From positions 248,001 to 312,000 of the forward strand of contig CAVWBQ010000013.1 in assembly GCA_963753225.1 (NCBI GenBank): a DNA stretch of 64,000 nt, given 5' to 3'. The position numbers were made by a program, and so were the translations under genes. Below the pieces are notes generated by a model that worked only from the letters and a program-made list of their open reading frames with translations, did not search any database and was not told the DNA's origin. Shown in pieces: positions 23,439 through 36,700 of this stretch; the first letter of the stretch is position 1, and each line of letters begins with the position of its first letter. The DNA is from Palsa-504 sp963753225. Lineage in GTDB: Bacteria > Actinomycetota > Actinomycetes > Streptosporangiales > Streptosporangiaceae.

Positions 23439-24272
23439 AGCGTGATTCCGGTGCTCGCGGCGGGTTCCACCCGGGCGCGCCGAGCGCGTCGAACGGGATC
23501 GTCCCGATGTCGTCCCAGCGGACCAGGTCGCCGCGGAACACCGGCCCGTCCACGCAGGAGCGGACGATCCGGGTGATCCCGTCGGTGCCGGTCACCGGGA
23601 GCACGCAGCCCATGCACACCCCGGTCCCGCAGGCCATGGGCACGTCCACCGACGCCTGGACCGGGATGTCGTACCGGCTGGCGATCGCGGTGACCTCGCG
23701 CAGCACCTGCACGGGCGCGCTCGCGTAGATCACGTCGGTGCGCGCCTCGCGGATGATCTGCTCCATCAGGACGGTGACCGAGCCGCGGGCGCCGAACGAG
23801 CCGTCGGTCGTCGCCACCGCCGTGCTGCGCCCGTTCCTGCGGGCGGTCAGCGCGCCGAATACGCGGTCCGCGCTGTCCCCGCCGAGCAGGTAGTCGATGC
23901 TGCAGCCGCGTTCCCGCAGCCGCGCCGCCAGCCCGAACAGCGGGGCGCTGCCATAGCCGACGCCGAGCAGCAGGCAGCTCGACGGGTCCCTGGGGATGGG
24001 AAAGGGCCGGCCGAGCGGCCCCACCGTGTCCAGCACGTCCCTGGCGCGCAGCGAGGCCAGCCAGCGCGTGCCCGGCCCGCGGGCCTCGAACACGAACTCC
24101 ACCGTGCCGCCGTGGTCCGGGCGCACGTCGTGCACGGCGAAGGCGCGCCGTCCGAGCATGGACGTATCCGGACCGCCGACCGCGATCGTGATGAACTGGC
24201 CTGGCCGGAACTTGGTCGCGATGGCGGGCGCGACCAGCGTCAGCGCGTGATAAGCGTCGACGCGCCGCAAGG

Positions 24273-27609
<3,337 letters not shown>

Positions 27610-27623
<14 letters not shown>

Positions 27624-28827
27624 CGCTCACCCCCCGTCGCTCGAGCATGGTGCAGAAGTGATCGAAGTGGTCGGCGGCGTCGTGCGGGCCGGGAGCGGCT
27701 TCCGGGTGGTACTGCACGCTGAACACCGGGCGCTCCAGCAGGCGCAGGCCCTCCACCACGCCGTCGTTGAGGTTGACGTGGCTGACCACCGCCGGGCCGT
27801 ACGGCGTCTCAAACGGCTGCCGCGCCCCCGGCGGCACGTGCGCCCAGGTGGCGGGCCGGGACGTTTCCGCGGAAACGTGCTCTTCCTCCGGGCCGTTCGG
27901 TACTCCTGATTCCACGGGGAGGGCGGCGGCGAAGCCGTGGTTGTGGCTGGTGATGTAGACGCGGCCGGTCGCGAGGTCCAGCACCGGCTGGTTGATACCG
28001 CGGTGGCCGTAGCGGAGCTTATAGGTGCCCAGGCCGAGCGCCAGGGCGAGGATCTGGCTGCCCAGGCAGATGCCGAACACGGGGATGCCCGCGCCGAGCA
28101 CCCCGCGCATCGCGTCCACCGCGTACCCGGCCGCGGCCGGGTCGCCGGGGCCGTTGCTGAAGAACACGCCGTCGGGCGAGGAGGCCAGGATGTCTTTGGC
28201 GCTGCTGGTCGCGGGCAGCACCAGGACCTCGCAGCCCCGGGCCGCGAGGTTGCGCGGCGTGGACGCCTTGATGCCCAGGTCGACGGCGACCACGCGGTAC
28301 CTGGCCTGCCCCTGCGCGCGGATGGTGTACGGCTCGGGGGTGCTCACCACCCGGGCCAGGTCGGCACCGGTCATCTCCGGGCTGGCCAGGACCCGGGCGA
28401 GGAGCCGGGCGGGTTCGGTCTCCACCGTGCTGATCGCCGCGCGCATCGCGCCCCGCTCGCGTACCCGCCGGGTCAGCAGCCTGGTCCCCCGGACGGCGAT
28501 CCCGGTCACGTCCTCGGCCCGCAGGTAGGCATCCAGGTCCCTGGTGGCCCGCCAGCTCGATGCCAGCCGGGCCGGCTCGCGTACCACGTAGCCGCTCACC
28601 CAGGCCCGGCGGGACTCGGGATCCTCCTCGTTGACGCCCGTGTTGCCGATGTGCGGCGCGGTCATCGCGACGATCTGCCTGCAGTACGACGGGTCGGTCA
28701 GCGTCTCCTGGTAGCCGGTCATCCCGGTGTTGAAGACCATCTCGCCGAACGTCTCGCCGTCCGCGCCGAACGCGGTGCCGCGCAGCGTGGTGCCGTCCTC
28801 CAGGACGAGCAGGGCAGGGTGCGTCAT
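27610..28827 (-). CDS. carA: Carbamoyl-phosphate synthase, small (glutaminase) subunit
   Basis: Hydrolyses glutamine and channels ammonia to CarB. The 405 residues have the N-terminal LVLEDGTTLRGTAFGADGE and the GATase nucleophile Cys in VFGICLGSQILALALG. His and Glu of the triad are in SVQYHPEAAPGPHDA. An insert of about 30 residues (PNGPEEEHVSAETSRP region) lies between SHNHGFA and VSHVNLNDG, where relatives are shorter. The end overlaps carB by 14 bases. Confidence 0.96.
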
Positions 28828-28831
28828 GGTT

Positions 28832-30133
28832 TCAGGCCAGCTTTCCGTCGAGCACGGTCGGGACGCCGCGCAGGAAGGTCGCGACCACCTGGCCCGGCAG
28901 CTCCATCCCGGCGAAGGGGGTGTTGCGGCTCTTGGACGCCCCGGCCGGCGTGACCGCCACGGCGGACGCAGCCGGGTCGTACAAAGTGAGGTGGCCGGGC
29001 GCGCCGGGCGTCAGCGGGACGCCGTGCCCGGCCAGGCGCCCGATCCTGGCCGGGCGGACCGACATCCGGTCCGCCACGCCGGCCCAGTCGAGCAGCCCGG
29101 TTTCCACCATCGCCCGCTGCACCACGCGTAGCGCGGTCTCCAGCCCGGTCATGCCGAACGCCGCCTCGGCCCACTCCGACTCCTTGGCCTCCACCGGGTG
29201 CGGGGCGTGGTCGGTGGCCACGCAGTCGATGGTGCCGTCGGCCAGGGCGCGCCGCAGCTCGGCCACGTCGGCCTCGGTGCGCAGCGGCGGGTTGACCTTG
29301 AACACCGGGTCGTAGCCCGCCGCGAGCTCGTCGGTCAGCAGCAGGTGGTGCGGTGTGACCTCGGCGGTGACCGGCCATCCCTTGGACTTGGCCCAGCGGA
29401 TGATCTCGGCGGACCCGGCGGTGGATACGTGGCAGACGTGCAGCGCCGAGCCGACGTGCGCGGCGAGCAGGCAGTCGCGCGCGATGATGGCTTCCTCGGC
29501 CACGGCGGGCCAGCCGGCCAGGCCGAGGCGCGCGGACATCTCGCCCTCGTTGAGCTGCGCGCCCTCGGTGAGCCTGGGGTCCTGGGCGTGCTGGGCGATC
29601 ACCCCGTCGAAGGCCTTGACGTACTCCAGGGCGCGGCGCATCAGCAGCGGGTCGGACACGCACCGGCCGTCGTCGGAGAACACCCGGACACGCGCGGCGG
29701 AATCCGCCATCGTGCCGAGCTCGGCCAGCCTGGCGCCGGCCAGCCCGACGGTGACCGCGCCCACCGGCTGGACGTCGCAGTGGCCCGCGGTCCGGCCGAG
29801 CCGCCAGACCTGCTCGACCACCCCGGCGGTGTCGGCTACCGGGTCGGTGTTGGCCATCGCGTGCACGGCGGTGTAGCCGCCGAGGGCCGCCGCCGCGGTC
29901 CCGGTCTCCACCGTCTCCGCGTCTTCGCGGCCGGGCTCGCGCAGATGCGTGTGCAGGTCGACGAGGCCGGGCAGGGCGATCAGGCCGCCGGCGTCGAGCA
30001 CCCGGGCGCCCGGGTGATCAAGCTCAGGCCCGATGGCCGTGACGGACCCGCCGCCGAGCAGGATGCTGGTGGCGTGCTCGCTGTGGCCGGGGATGGTGAC
30101 CCCGCGGATCAGCCAGCTGTCATGGTCTGTCAT
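28832..30133 (-). CDS. pyrC: Dihydroorotase
   Basis: Cyclises carbamoyl aspartate to dihydroorotate. The 433 residues are the type I amidohydrolase form: PGLVDLHTHLREPGREDAET (zinc His pair), AHVGSALHVCHVS and the metal Asp in DCVATDHAPHPVEAKESEW. The C-terminal barrel strand region ends FLRGVPTVLDGKLA. It overlaps pyrB by 4 bases (ATGA) and lies 4 bases before carA. Confidence 0.96.
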   Translation of the reverse strand: MTDHDSWLIRGVTIPGHSEHATSILLGGGSVTAIGPELDHPGARVLDAGGLIALPGLVDLHTHLREPGREDAETVETGTAAAALGGYTAVHAMANTDPVADTAGVVEQVWRLGRTAGHCDVQPVGAVTVGLAGARLAELGTMADSAARVRVFSDDGRCVSDPLLMRRALEYVKAFDGVIAQHAQDPRLTEGAQLNEGEMSARLGLAGWPAVAEEAIIARDCLLAAHVGSALHVCHVSTAGSAEIIRWAKSKGWPVTAEVTPHHLLLTDELAAGYDPVFKVNPPLRTEADVAELRRALADGTIDCVATDHAPHPVEAKESEWAEAAFGMTGLETALRVVQRAMVETGLLDWAGVADRMSVRPARIGRLAGHGVPLTPGAPGHLTLYDPAASAVAVTPAGASKSRNTPFAGMELPGQVVATFLRGVPTVLDGKLA

Positions 30134-31098
30134 TGGGCCACCCCCGTGGCCGGGAATTCCGTGCCGCCGAGCAGCAGGTACAAGACCGCCATCCGGGTGG
30201 TGACCCCGTTGGCCACCTGTTCCACGATCGTCGAGCGGACCGAATCCGCCACCTCAGCCGCGATCTCGACCCCCCTGTTCATCGGCCCGGGATGCATGAC
30301 GATGGCGTGCCCGGGCAGCCGCGCCATCCGCGCGGCGTCCAGCCCGTACCGGCGGCTGTACTCGCGCACGCTGGGGAAGTAGGCGGCGCTCATCCGCTCC
30401 TGCTGAACCCTGAGCATCATCACCACGTCGCTCTTCGGCAGCTCGCTGTCCAGGTCGTAGCTGACCGCGCAGGGCCAGCTTCCCACGGCCAGCGGCAGCA
30501 GCGTGGGCGGCGCGGCCAGCGTGACCTCGGCGCCGAGGGTGCTCAGCAACAGCACGTTGGACCGGGCGACCCGGCTGTGCAGCACGTCGCCGACGATCGT
30601 CACGCGGAGGCCGTCGAGCCCGGCGCCGCGCGCACCGGACGTGCCGTTTCCCCGGAGCCTGCGCCGGATGGTGAACGCGTCGAGCAGGGCCTGCGTGGGG
30701 TGCTCGTGGGTGCCGTCCCCGGCGTTCAAGACGCTGCCCCGGACCCAGCCGGCCAGCCGGTGCGCGGCACCGGAGGCCCCGTGCCTGATGACCACCGCGT
30801 CCGCGCCCATCGCCTCCAGCGTCAGCGCGGTGTCCTTGAGGCTCTCGCCCTTGGCGACGCTAGACCCCTTCGCGGAGAAGTTGATCACGTCGGCGGAGAG
30901 CCGCTTGGCCGCGGCCTCGAACGAGATCCTGGTCCTGGTCGAGTCCTCGTAGAACAGGTTGACCACGATCCGGCCGCGCAGCGTGGGCAGCTTCTTGATC
31001 GGCCGGTCGGCCAGGTGAGCCAGTTCTTCCGCGGTGTCCAGGATGAGCAGCGCGTCGTCCCGGCTGAGATCGGCGGCCGAGATCAGATGGCGCTTCAC
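30130..31098 (-). CDS. pyrB: Aspartate carbamoyltransferase, catalytic chain
   Basis: Condenses carbamoyl phosphate with aspartate. The 322 residues carry the carbamoyl-phosphate motif FYEDSTRTRISFEAAAKRL, the loop SSVAKGESLKDT, GDGTHEHPTQALLDAFTIRR, and VMHPGPMNRGVEIAAEVADS. No pyrI regulatory chain is present. It starts 4 bases inside the pyrR end, so the two are coupled. Confidence 0.97.
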   Translation of the reverse strand: MKRHLISAADLSRDDALLILDTAEELAHLADRPIKKLPTLRGRIVVNLFYEDSTRTRISFEAAAKRLSADVINFSAKGSSVAKGESLKDTALTLEAMGADAVVIRHGASGAAHRLAGWVRGSVLNAGDGTHEHPTQALLDAFTIRRRLRGNGTSGARGAGLDGLRVTIVGDVLHSRVARSNVLLLSTLGAEVTLAAPPTLLPLAVGSWPCAVSYDLDSELPKSDVVMMLRVQQERMSAAYFPSVREYSRRYGLDAARMARLPGHAIVMHPGPMNRGVEIAAEVADSVRSTIVEQVANGVTTRMAVLYLLLGGTEFPATGVAQ

Positions 31099-31670
31099 GG
31101 CTGCCTCCCCTCGCCGCTGATCATCACGCTGTCCTGCCCGTCCACCTCGGTCAGCAGGACGTGCACCACCTCGCGCTGCGAGGTGGGCAGGTTCTTGCCC
31201 ACGTAGTCGGCGCGGATCGGGAGTTCGCGGTGGCCGCGGTCGACCAGGACCGCGAGCTGTACCGTGCGCGGCCGGCCGAGGTCGTTCAGCGCGTCGAGGG
31301 CGGCGCGCACCGTGCGGCCGGAGTACAGCACGTCGTCAACCAGGACGACCGTCGTGCCGTCCACCCCGCCGGGCGGGAGTTCGGTGCGGCCTAGCGCACG
31401 GGCCGGATGAAGCCGCAGGTCATCCCGGTGCATGGTCACGTCGAGCGAGCCGCAGGGGACGTCGAGGCCCTCGAACTCGCCGATCAGCGCCTTGAGGCGG
31501 CGCGCCAGCGGCACCCCGCGCGTCGGGATGCCGAGCAGGATTACCCCGTCACCGCCGTGCGTCCGTTCCAGGATCTCGTGAGCGATCCTGGTCAGCGCCC
31601 GCCTGATTTCTTCGGCTTCAAGTACCGCGAGGCCATCACGCCCCGCGACCGGACTGCTGGCCGCGCACAT
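31095..31670 (-). CDS. pyrR: PyrR, pyr operon RNA-binding regulator / uracil phosphoribosyltransferase
   Basis: Binds pyr mRNA when UMP/UTP is high and can also make UMP from uracil. The 191 residues show the PRPP-binding signature TVVLVDDVLYSGRTVRAAL, GIPTRGVPLARRL near the N-terminus, and ELPIRADYVGKNLPTSQREV at the C-terminus. It is the first gene of the pyr operon. Its own ribosome binding site lies in the hairpin at 31676-31706, which carries a PyrR-type loop. Confidence 0.96.
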   Translation of the reverse strand: MCAASSPVAGRDGLAVLEAEEIRRALTRIAHEILERTHGGDGVILLGIPTRGVPLARRLKALIGEFEGLDVPCGSLDVTMHRDDLRLHPARALGRTELPPGGVDGTTVVLVDDVLYSGRTVRAALDALNDLGRPRTVQLAVLVDRGHRELPIRADYVGKNLPTSQREVVHVLLTEVDGQDSVMISGEGRQP

Positions 31671-31675
31671 AGAAG

Positions 31676-31706
31676 GGACCTCCTTCCCCGCCTCACCGGA
31701 CGGTCC
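31676..31706 (-). promoter_or_regulatory. PyrR-binding RNA hairpin covering the pyrR ribosome binding site
   Basis: In the minus-strand transcript GGACC (31706-31702) pairs with GGTCC (31680-31676) around a loop containing GTCCGGTGAGGCGGGGAAGG. The loop resembles the PyrR anti-antiterminator consensus (UCCNGNGAGG). The Shine-Dalgarno GGAGG (31683-31679) overlaps the 3' arm, and the ATG is 6 bases further. In mycobacteria PyrR is known to act on translation through a loop of this kind, so the same is inferred here. Confidence 0.7.
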
Positions 31707-31969
31707 TTAAAGGATGTCTACGTTGATGATCATACGGGGAGTTACCACCAGCCCTGGCAGCTTTACGCCAGGCCGGGTGGCATGTGATTTACGTCACACG
31801 GGATAGAGTCCGACAGAACATGACGAGAGATGGCTAGAGGGCGCCAACGTGCCCACAGCGACGGGAAACCTGATCTCAGCTGGGTTCCCGCCCGCCGGCG
31901 GAGGGTACATAGTGATCCGGGAGAGCTAGCCGGTTACCGGCCGAGTTAAGCCAGTTTTTTCCATTCGGC

Positions 31970-32010
31970 TTGACCTTATAGCGCTTGCCGCCTACCGTCA
32001 CTGAGCGTAA
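31970..32010 (+). promoter_or_regulatory. bldD promoter with overlapping BldD-box-like site
   Basis: TTGACC (31970-31975), a 17-base spacer and TACCGT (31993-31998) form a good vegetative promoter about 50 bases upstream of bldD. TCACTGAGCGTAA (31998-32010) matches the published BldD half-site pattern tnACnnnnnGTnA and covers the expected transcription start, as an autorepression site would. The pattern is short, so chance is possible. Confidence 0.55.
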
Positions 32011-32052
32011 CCGTTACCGTAAGCGACGACTGGCCGGGGAACCGAGGAAAGA

Positions 32053-32547
32053 ATGCCATCAGAGTACGCCAAGACCCTTGGCGCGCGGCTGCGCGCCATC
32101 CGCACGCAGCAGGGCCTCTCGCTGCACGGAGTCGAGGAGAAGTCCCGCGGCCGCTGGAAGGCCGTCGTGGTGGGCTCCTACGAGCGCGGCGACCGGTCGG
32201 TGACCGTCCAGAAACTCGCCGAGCTCGCCGAGTTCTACGGGGTTCCGGTGTCCGAGCTGCTGCCCGGCGACGCCACGCCCACGCCGCTGGTGCCCACGCC
32301 CAAGCTCGTCATCGACCTGGAGCGGATGGGCCAGCTGCCCAAGGACAAGGTCGGCCCGCTGGCCCGCTACGTCGCGACCATCCAGAGCCAGCGCGGCGAC
32401 TACAACGGCCGCGTCCTTTCGGTGCGGCACGAAGACCTCCGCTCGCTGGCCGTCATCTACGACAAGTCCCCCGCCGACCTCACCGAAGAACTCATCAGCT
32501 GGGGCGTGCTCGACGCCGACGCCCGCGGCGCGATGGAAGGGTTCTGA
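32053..32547 (+). CDS. bldD: BldD, c-di-GMP-responsive developmental regulator
   Basis: Master repressor of sporulation genes in filamentous actinobacteria; tetrameric c-di-GMP makes it dimerise on DNA. The 164 residues have the Xre-type HTH (LGARLRAIRTQQGLSLHGVE) and the C-terminal domain. The c-di-GMP signature RxD-x8-RxxD is intact at residues 114-128 (RGD then RHED); His126 and Glu127 differ from Gln-Asp of S. coelicolor but are not the fixed positions. It is divergent from pyrR. Its presence implies a life cycle with hyphae or spores. Confidence 0.95.
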   Translation: MPSEYAKTLGARLRAIRTQQGLSLHGVEEKSRGRWKAVVVGSYERGDRSVTVQKLAELAEFYGVPVSELLPGDATPTPLVPTPKLVIDLERMGQLPKDKVGPLARYVATIQSQRGDYNGRVLSVRHEDLRSLAVIYDKSPADLTEELISWGVLDADARGAMEGF

Positions 32548-32551
32548 ACCT

Positions 32552-33013
32552 CTAGCCTGCCGGCCTAAGCGGGAGCGGAGACTGCACCTCCACGCCGAGA
32601 GCAGTCTCCGCCAGTGACAGGAAGGTCTCCGCGTCCCGCAGCAGGTCATCGGCCTCCCTGGCCGATGCCGCGCGCGGCAGCCCCGCTTCGGCGGCGGCCC
32701 GCTTGCCAGCCCCGGCCGCGAAGTACGCGGCCCACTCGGTGAGCGCGGGCTCGACCTGGGGCAGCAGCTCCCACACGCTGTGCGGCTTCCTGCGCCGCGA
32801 CCGCGGCTCGCCCCGGGCCGCCACCACTGCCGCCGCGGCCCTCAGCGCCGCCAGGTGCGCGGTGACATACCGAGCGCCCGGCGCCGACTCATCGGCCGCC
32901 TCCGCGAGCCCCCGCCGCGCGGACTGGAGCATGCTGAGCACGGTCGGCGCCACCCCAGGATGCCGCGGGCTCACGTCGCCCAGGCCCATCCGCATCTCCG
33001 CTGTGTTAGCCAT
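32552..33013 (-). CDS. SAV_6107-type HEPN domain protein
   Basis: A 153-residue, largely alpha-helical, Ala-rich protein. The SVWELLPQVEPALTEWAAYF segment and the C-terminal EADDLLRDAETFLSLAET match the actinobacterial SAV_6107-type HEPN group. HEPN proteins are often nucleases or toxin components, but no canonical R-x4-6-H is evident here, so activity is unproven. It converges on bldD with a 4-base gap. Its 5' region has repeated TTCGAAC half-sites. Confidence 0.7.
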   Translation of the reverse strand: MANTAEMRMGLGDVSPRHPGVAPTVLSMLQSARRGLAEAADESAPGARYVTAHLAALRAAAAVVAARGEPRSRRRKPHSVWELLPQVEPALTEWAAYFAAGAGKRAAAEAGLPRAASAREADDLLRDAETFLSLAETALGVEVQSPLPLRPAG

Positions 33014-33080
33014 CGCTCCTCATCTCCTCTTCCGGCCCGGCCAGGCGAGACGCTTCCTCTCACCCTTCCCGGCCGGCGTT

Positions 33081-33114
33081 GCTCTATCTATTCGAACGCT
33101 CTATCTATTCGAAC
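33081..33114 (-). repeat. 17-bp direct repeat with TTCGAAC motifs upstream of the HEPN gene
   Basis: GCTCTATCTATTCGAAC occurs twice in tandem, followed by TTCGTTCGG and TGTTCGAAG within 60 bases. Iterated TTCGAAC half-sites resemble actinobacterial SOS boxes (TCGAAC-N4-GTTCGA), but none has the correct 4-base spacing. A regulator-binding region for the HEPN gene is plausible. Confidence 0.5.
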
Positions 33115-33248
33115 CTAAATTCGTTCGGATGTCCAGTCGGTTTCGATGTCTGTTCGAAGATAACCCAGGGGTCTGACATTTTGCCGCGGCCAGCCCGGTC
33201 ATGACCTGATCGAGACCACCGGGGTTTCAGGGGCCGCCGAGCGTGCTG

Positions 33249-33290
33249 GTTGTGACAGCATGCATGTAAGTGCGTGCATATTGTCACGAC
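33249..33290. promoter_or_regulatory. Imperfect 16-bp inverted repeat in the HEPN-GH2 intergenic region
   Basis: Arms 33249-33264 and 33275-33290 match at 13 of 16 positions, around TGTGACA...TGTCACG with a 10-base centre. It lies in a 770-base divergent gap (33014-33786) that otherwise holds only repeats and has no supported gene. It may be an operator or a hairpin. Confidence 0.45.
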
Positions 33291-33419
33291 CATGACATCC
33301 CCGCGCCCAGCACCACCGGGACGCAGGCCGTGGCCCCTCCGCCGCAAATCAATGATGCGAGCGGGCGGGGCGGTAGCCGCGGCGGCGGTGCGGCGGCGGC
33401 GGTTCTGGGGCGGCGGTTC

Positions 33420-33530
33420 TGGGTCAAAGTGCCGGTGGTCCGGTTAGAACCGGACCAACGGCCCATCGACCCAGCGGTTAGCACATCAGCGCACCAGAAA
33501 TCCCGAAGTGACGGGTTTTTTTAAGACGCG
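33420..33530 (-). repeat. Dispersed palindromic intergenic element, copy B (inverted)
   Basis: Core arms 33420-33443 and 33450-33473 with loop TTAGAA are near-identical to copies A and C. The flank (read on the minus strand AACCCGTCACTTCGGGATTT) matches copy A. On the plus strand the end forms CCCG-AAGTGA-CGGG followed by seven T, a small intrinsic terminator. It lies between the divergent HEPN and GH2 genes. Confidence 0.85.
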
Positions 33531-33786
33531 CGCATAGATGCGGTAGAGAGCGGATTTCGTTGAGGAAAGGCTCTCCTGGGATGATTGGGGCTCCCGGGAG
33601 GAGCCGGGCGGTCTATAGTGCCGAGGTGATCCGTCAAGTCCGGATACTCCCCGATCTGCTCTGGGGCAAGAGCGTGAGGGGCTCGCCGGGCAGGTGGCGA
33701 AGGGGCCGCGGCGGCTGGTGCGCATGCCGGGCACGCTCGGCCGATCAGGCGCGTTGAACTGACACCGGACAAGGAACGAGGGGCAT

Positions 33787-36700
33787 TTGCGCGCAACGCG
33801 ACTGTTTGTGCGGAGGGCTATGCCGGACCTGTATTTTAATCGCGTGCCATCCCCACCCGCCACCGACGACGGGAACGCGGGGCCACTCGCGGAGGACCTG
33901 AGCACTAGCTCAGGGGACAGCGAGGACAGCACCTGGGATGCTGACACGGCGGGCGCGGGCGAGGTGCCCGCGGCGACCGGAGCCGCTGCCGGGGCGCGCC
34001 AGGCCGGGGCTGAGCCGCGCGACCGCGACGACGACGGCGCCGGGCGGGATATGGCCGGGCCGGAGGTCGGCGCGGAGTTCACCGAGGCGGACGTCGCGCT
34101 CCTTTCGGCCCCGCCGGAAGGAGCCCTGGGACCGGGTGGGCCAGGGTCCGCGACCGGGCCTCAGGAGGCCAGCCCGGGAACCGCGCCCGAGAGGGGCGAG
34201 TCGGGCCGGTGGTTCCGGCCGGCCAAGGCCAAGAAAAGGTACGTGACGATTCCGCCAGAGGAACAGGCCGGGCTTGACGCCGCCGGGGCGGACGCGGAAT
34301 CGGGCGGCGGCACCGCGGCTGCAGAGGCTCCCGCGGAGCCGGATGCGGAGCCGCCGGATGCGGGGCTGCCGGATGCGGGGCTGCCGGATGCGGGGCTGCC
34401 GGATGCGGGGCTGCCGGATGCGGGGCTGCCGGATGCGGGGCTGCCGGATGCGGGGCTAGCGGCCAGCGCGCCGTCCGGCCGGGCGGAGGATACGCTTCAG
34501 GCCGCGCCGGAATACGGGCCGGCACCGCGAGAGGCCGGCCTGGGCTTGGGGCCGCACGAAGGCGGGACGGCGCTCGCATCGCCTCCCGAGGGACCCGTGC
34601 TCGCGCCATCTCCAGTAGGGCCGGTGCTCGCGCCATCGCCGCAGGGGCCGGTGCTGGCACCGCCGGGCGGGCCGGACACCGGGACCGGAACGGACGAGCA
34701 GCCGGGCGAGCGCGCGGGCGGGATCAGGCGCCGGCTCTCGCGGCGGACGATGCTGCAGGCCGGGCTGATCGGCGGCGCGGGGGTGGCGGCGCTGCCGTTG
34801 CTCGCGCTGGTCGGCGGGATCGCGCGGCCGGACGAGCAGCCCACCGACCTCGCCTTCTCGATGAACACGAACTGGCTGTTCGGCGGGCAGTACACGTCGG
34901 GCTCGGAGAGCAGCTTCTACGACGACAGCAACTTCGCGCCGGTCACGGTGCCGCACACGGTCATCCCGCTGTCCTGGAAGGACTGGAACTACCCCGCCTG
35001 GCAGCAGGTGTGGATCTACCGGCGGCACTTCAGCGGGGCGCGGCTGCTCGACTCGCACCGCCCCGGCAACCGGATCCTCGTCGACTTCAACGGCGTCATG
35101 GTGAACGCCGCGGTGAGCGTCAACGACCAGGTGGTCGCCACCCACCAGGGCGGGTACCTGCCCTTCTCGGCCGAACTCACCGGCAAGGTCACCAGCGGCG
35201 ACAACTTGCTCTCGGTCGTGGTGGACTCGCGCTGCCTGGCGGTGCCGCCGGTCGGCGCCGGCCGCGGGCCGGCCAGCGTGGACTTCTTCCAGCCCGGTGG
35301 CATCTACAGGGACGTGCGGCTGCGGGTGCTCCCCCAGGTGTTCCTGGCCGACCTGTTCGCCCAGCCCGCCGGGGTGCTCGGCTCCCAGCCCCGGGTCGAC
35401 ATCGAGTGCACCCTCGACTCGGCCGTGACCACGCACGCTGACGGCACCTTGCTGGTCCAGCTGTTCGACGGGCAGCAGCAGATCGCGGCGGAGGCCACGG
35501 CGGTGAAGGTCAGCTCGCCGAGGACCAGCACGGCCCGGCTGAGCCTGACCGGGTTCGGGCCGGTCAGCCTGTGGTCGCCGGATAGCCCCAGGCTGTACAC
35601 GGTCCAGGCCACGCTGAATTTCCCCGGCATCGGCAGTCACATGCTGTCCCGGCGGATCGGGTTCCGCGAGGCGTCCTTCCGCCCCGACGGCTTCTTCCTG
35701 AACGGGAAGCGGCTGCAGCTGTTCGGGCTGAACCGGCACCAGCTCTATCCCTACGCCGGCATGGCCATGGCCGCCCGGGTGCAGCGCAAGGACGCCGAGA
35801 TCCTCAAGAACGAGTTCAACTGCAACATGGTCCGCTGCTCGCACTACCCGCAGTCGCCGGCCTTCCTCGACGCCTGCGACGAGCTCGGCCTGCTGGTCTG
35901 GGAAGAGGCGCCTGGCTGGCACAACGTGAGCAGCACCGCGGCCTGGCAGGATGCCGTGGTGCGCGACGTCAGGGACATGGTGATCAGGGACCGGAGCCGT
36001 CCCTCGGTGATCATCTGGGGCACCAGGCTCAACGAATGCAAGGACTTCGCCGGGCTGTGGGCGGCGACCCGGCAGGCCGCGCGCGAGCTGGACAGCACCC
36101 GGCCGAGTTCGGGCGCGATGGCCTTCCACGAGGACATCGCCTGGAACGAGGACGTCTTCGCCTACAACGACTACGGGACGCAGGACAAGACCGGGAACAT
36201 CGCGCTCAAGCCGCCGTTCCCCGGGCTGCCCTACCTGGTCACCGAGGCGGTCGGGGTGGAGGCGGTCAAGCCGCAGCACTTCTCCTGGACGGACCCGCCT
36301 GGCTGGCTGGCCAGGCAGGCGGGCATGCACGGCCAGGCGCAGAGCCAGGCGCGGTCGAACCCCGGGTACGCCGGCCTGATCGCCTGGGCCGGCTTCGACT
36401 ACGGCTCGCTGCTCGGCCCGGGTCCTTTCGACATCAAGTGGGCCGGGGTGGCGGACGGCTTCCGGGTGGCCAAGCCCGGCGCCGCCATCTACCAGACTCA
36501 GGGCGACCCGGCCGTGCGGCCGGTCATCATCCCCGTGTTCTTCTGGGAGACCGCGGGCCTAGTGCCCTCCTCAGGGCCAGGCCCCGGCCAGACCGCGATG
36601 ATCGCCAGCAACTGCGAGCGGCTCGAGGTCTTCATCGGCGGCACGCTCGTGGCCAGCGCGCTGCCCGCCGCGGGCTCCCCGCTGTACGGCGGCCTGGCGC

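Noticed and set aside
33098..33160. LexA (SOS) box upstream of the HEPN gene
   Set aside because: Several TTCGAAC/GTTCG half-sites exist, but none pair with the 4-base spacing needed for TCGAAC-N4-GTTCGA.
33486..34082. Minus-strand open frame of 198 codons overlapping the GH2 start and repeat B
   Set aside because: Ser/Pro/Arg-rich low-complexity product without domain or ribosome binding site; it runs through the palindromic repeat.
34456..36330. Long open frame (624 codons) on the minus strand opposite the GH2-like gene
   Set aside because: Same antisense GC-skew effect; no recognisable motif, while the plus strand encodes a clear glycoside hydrolase.
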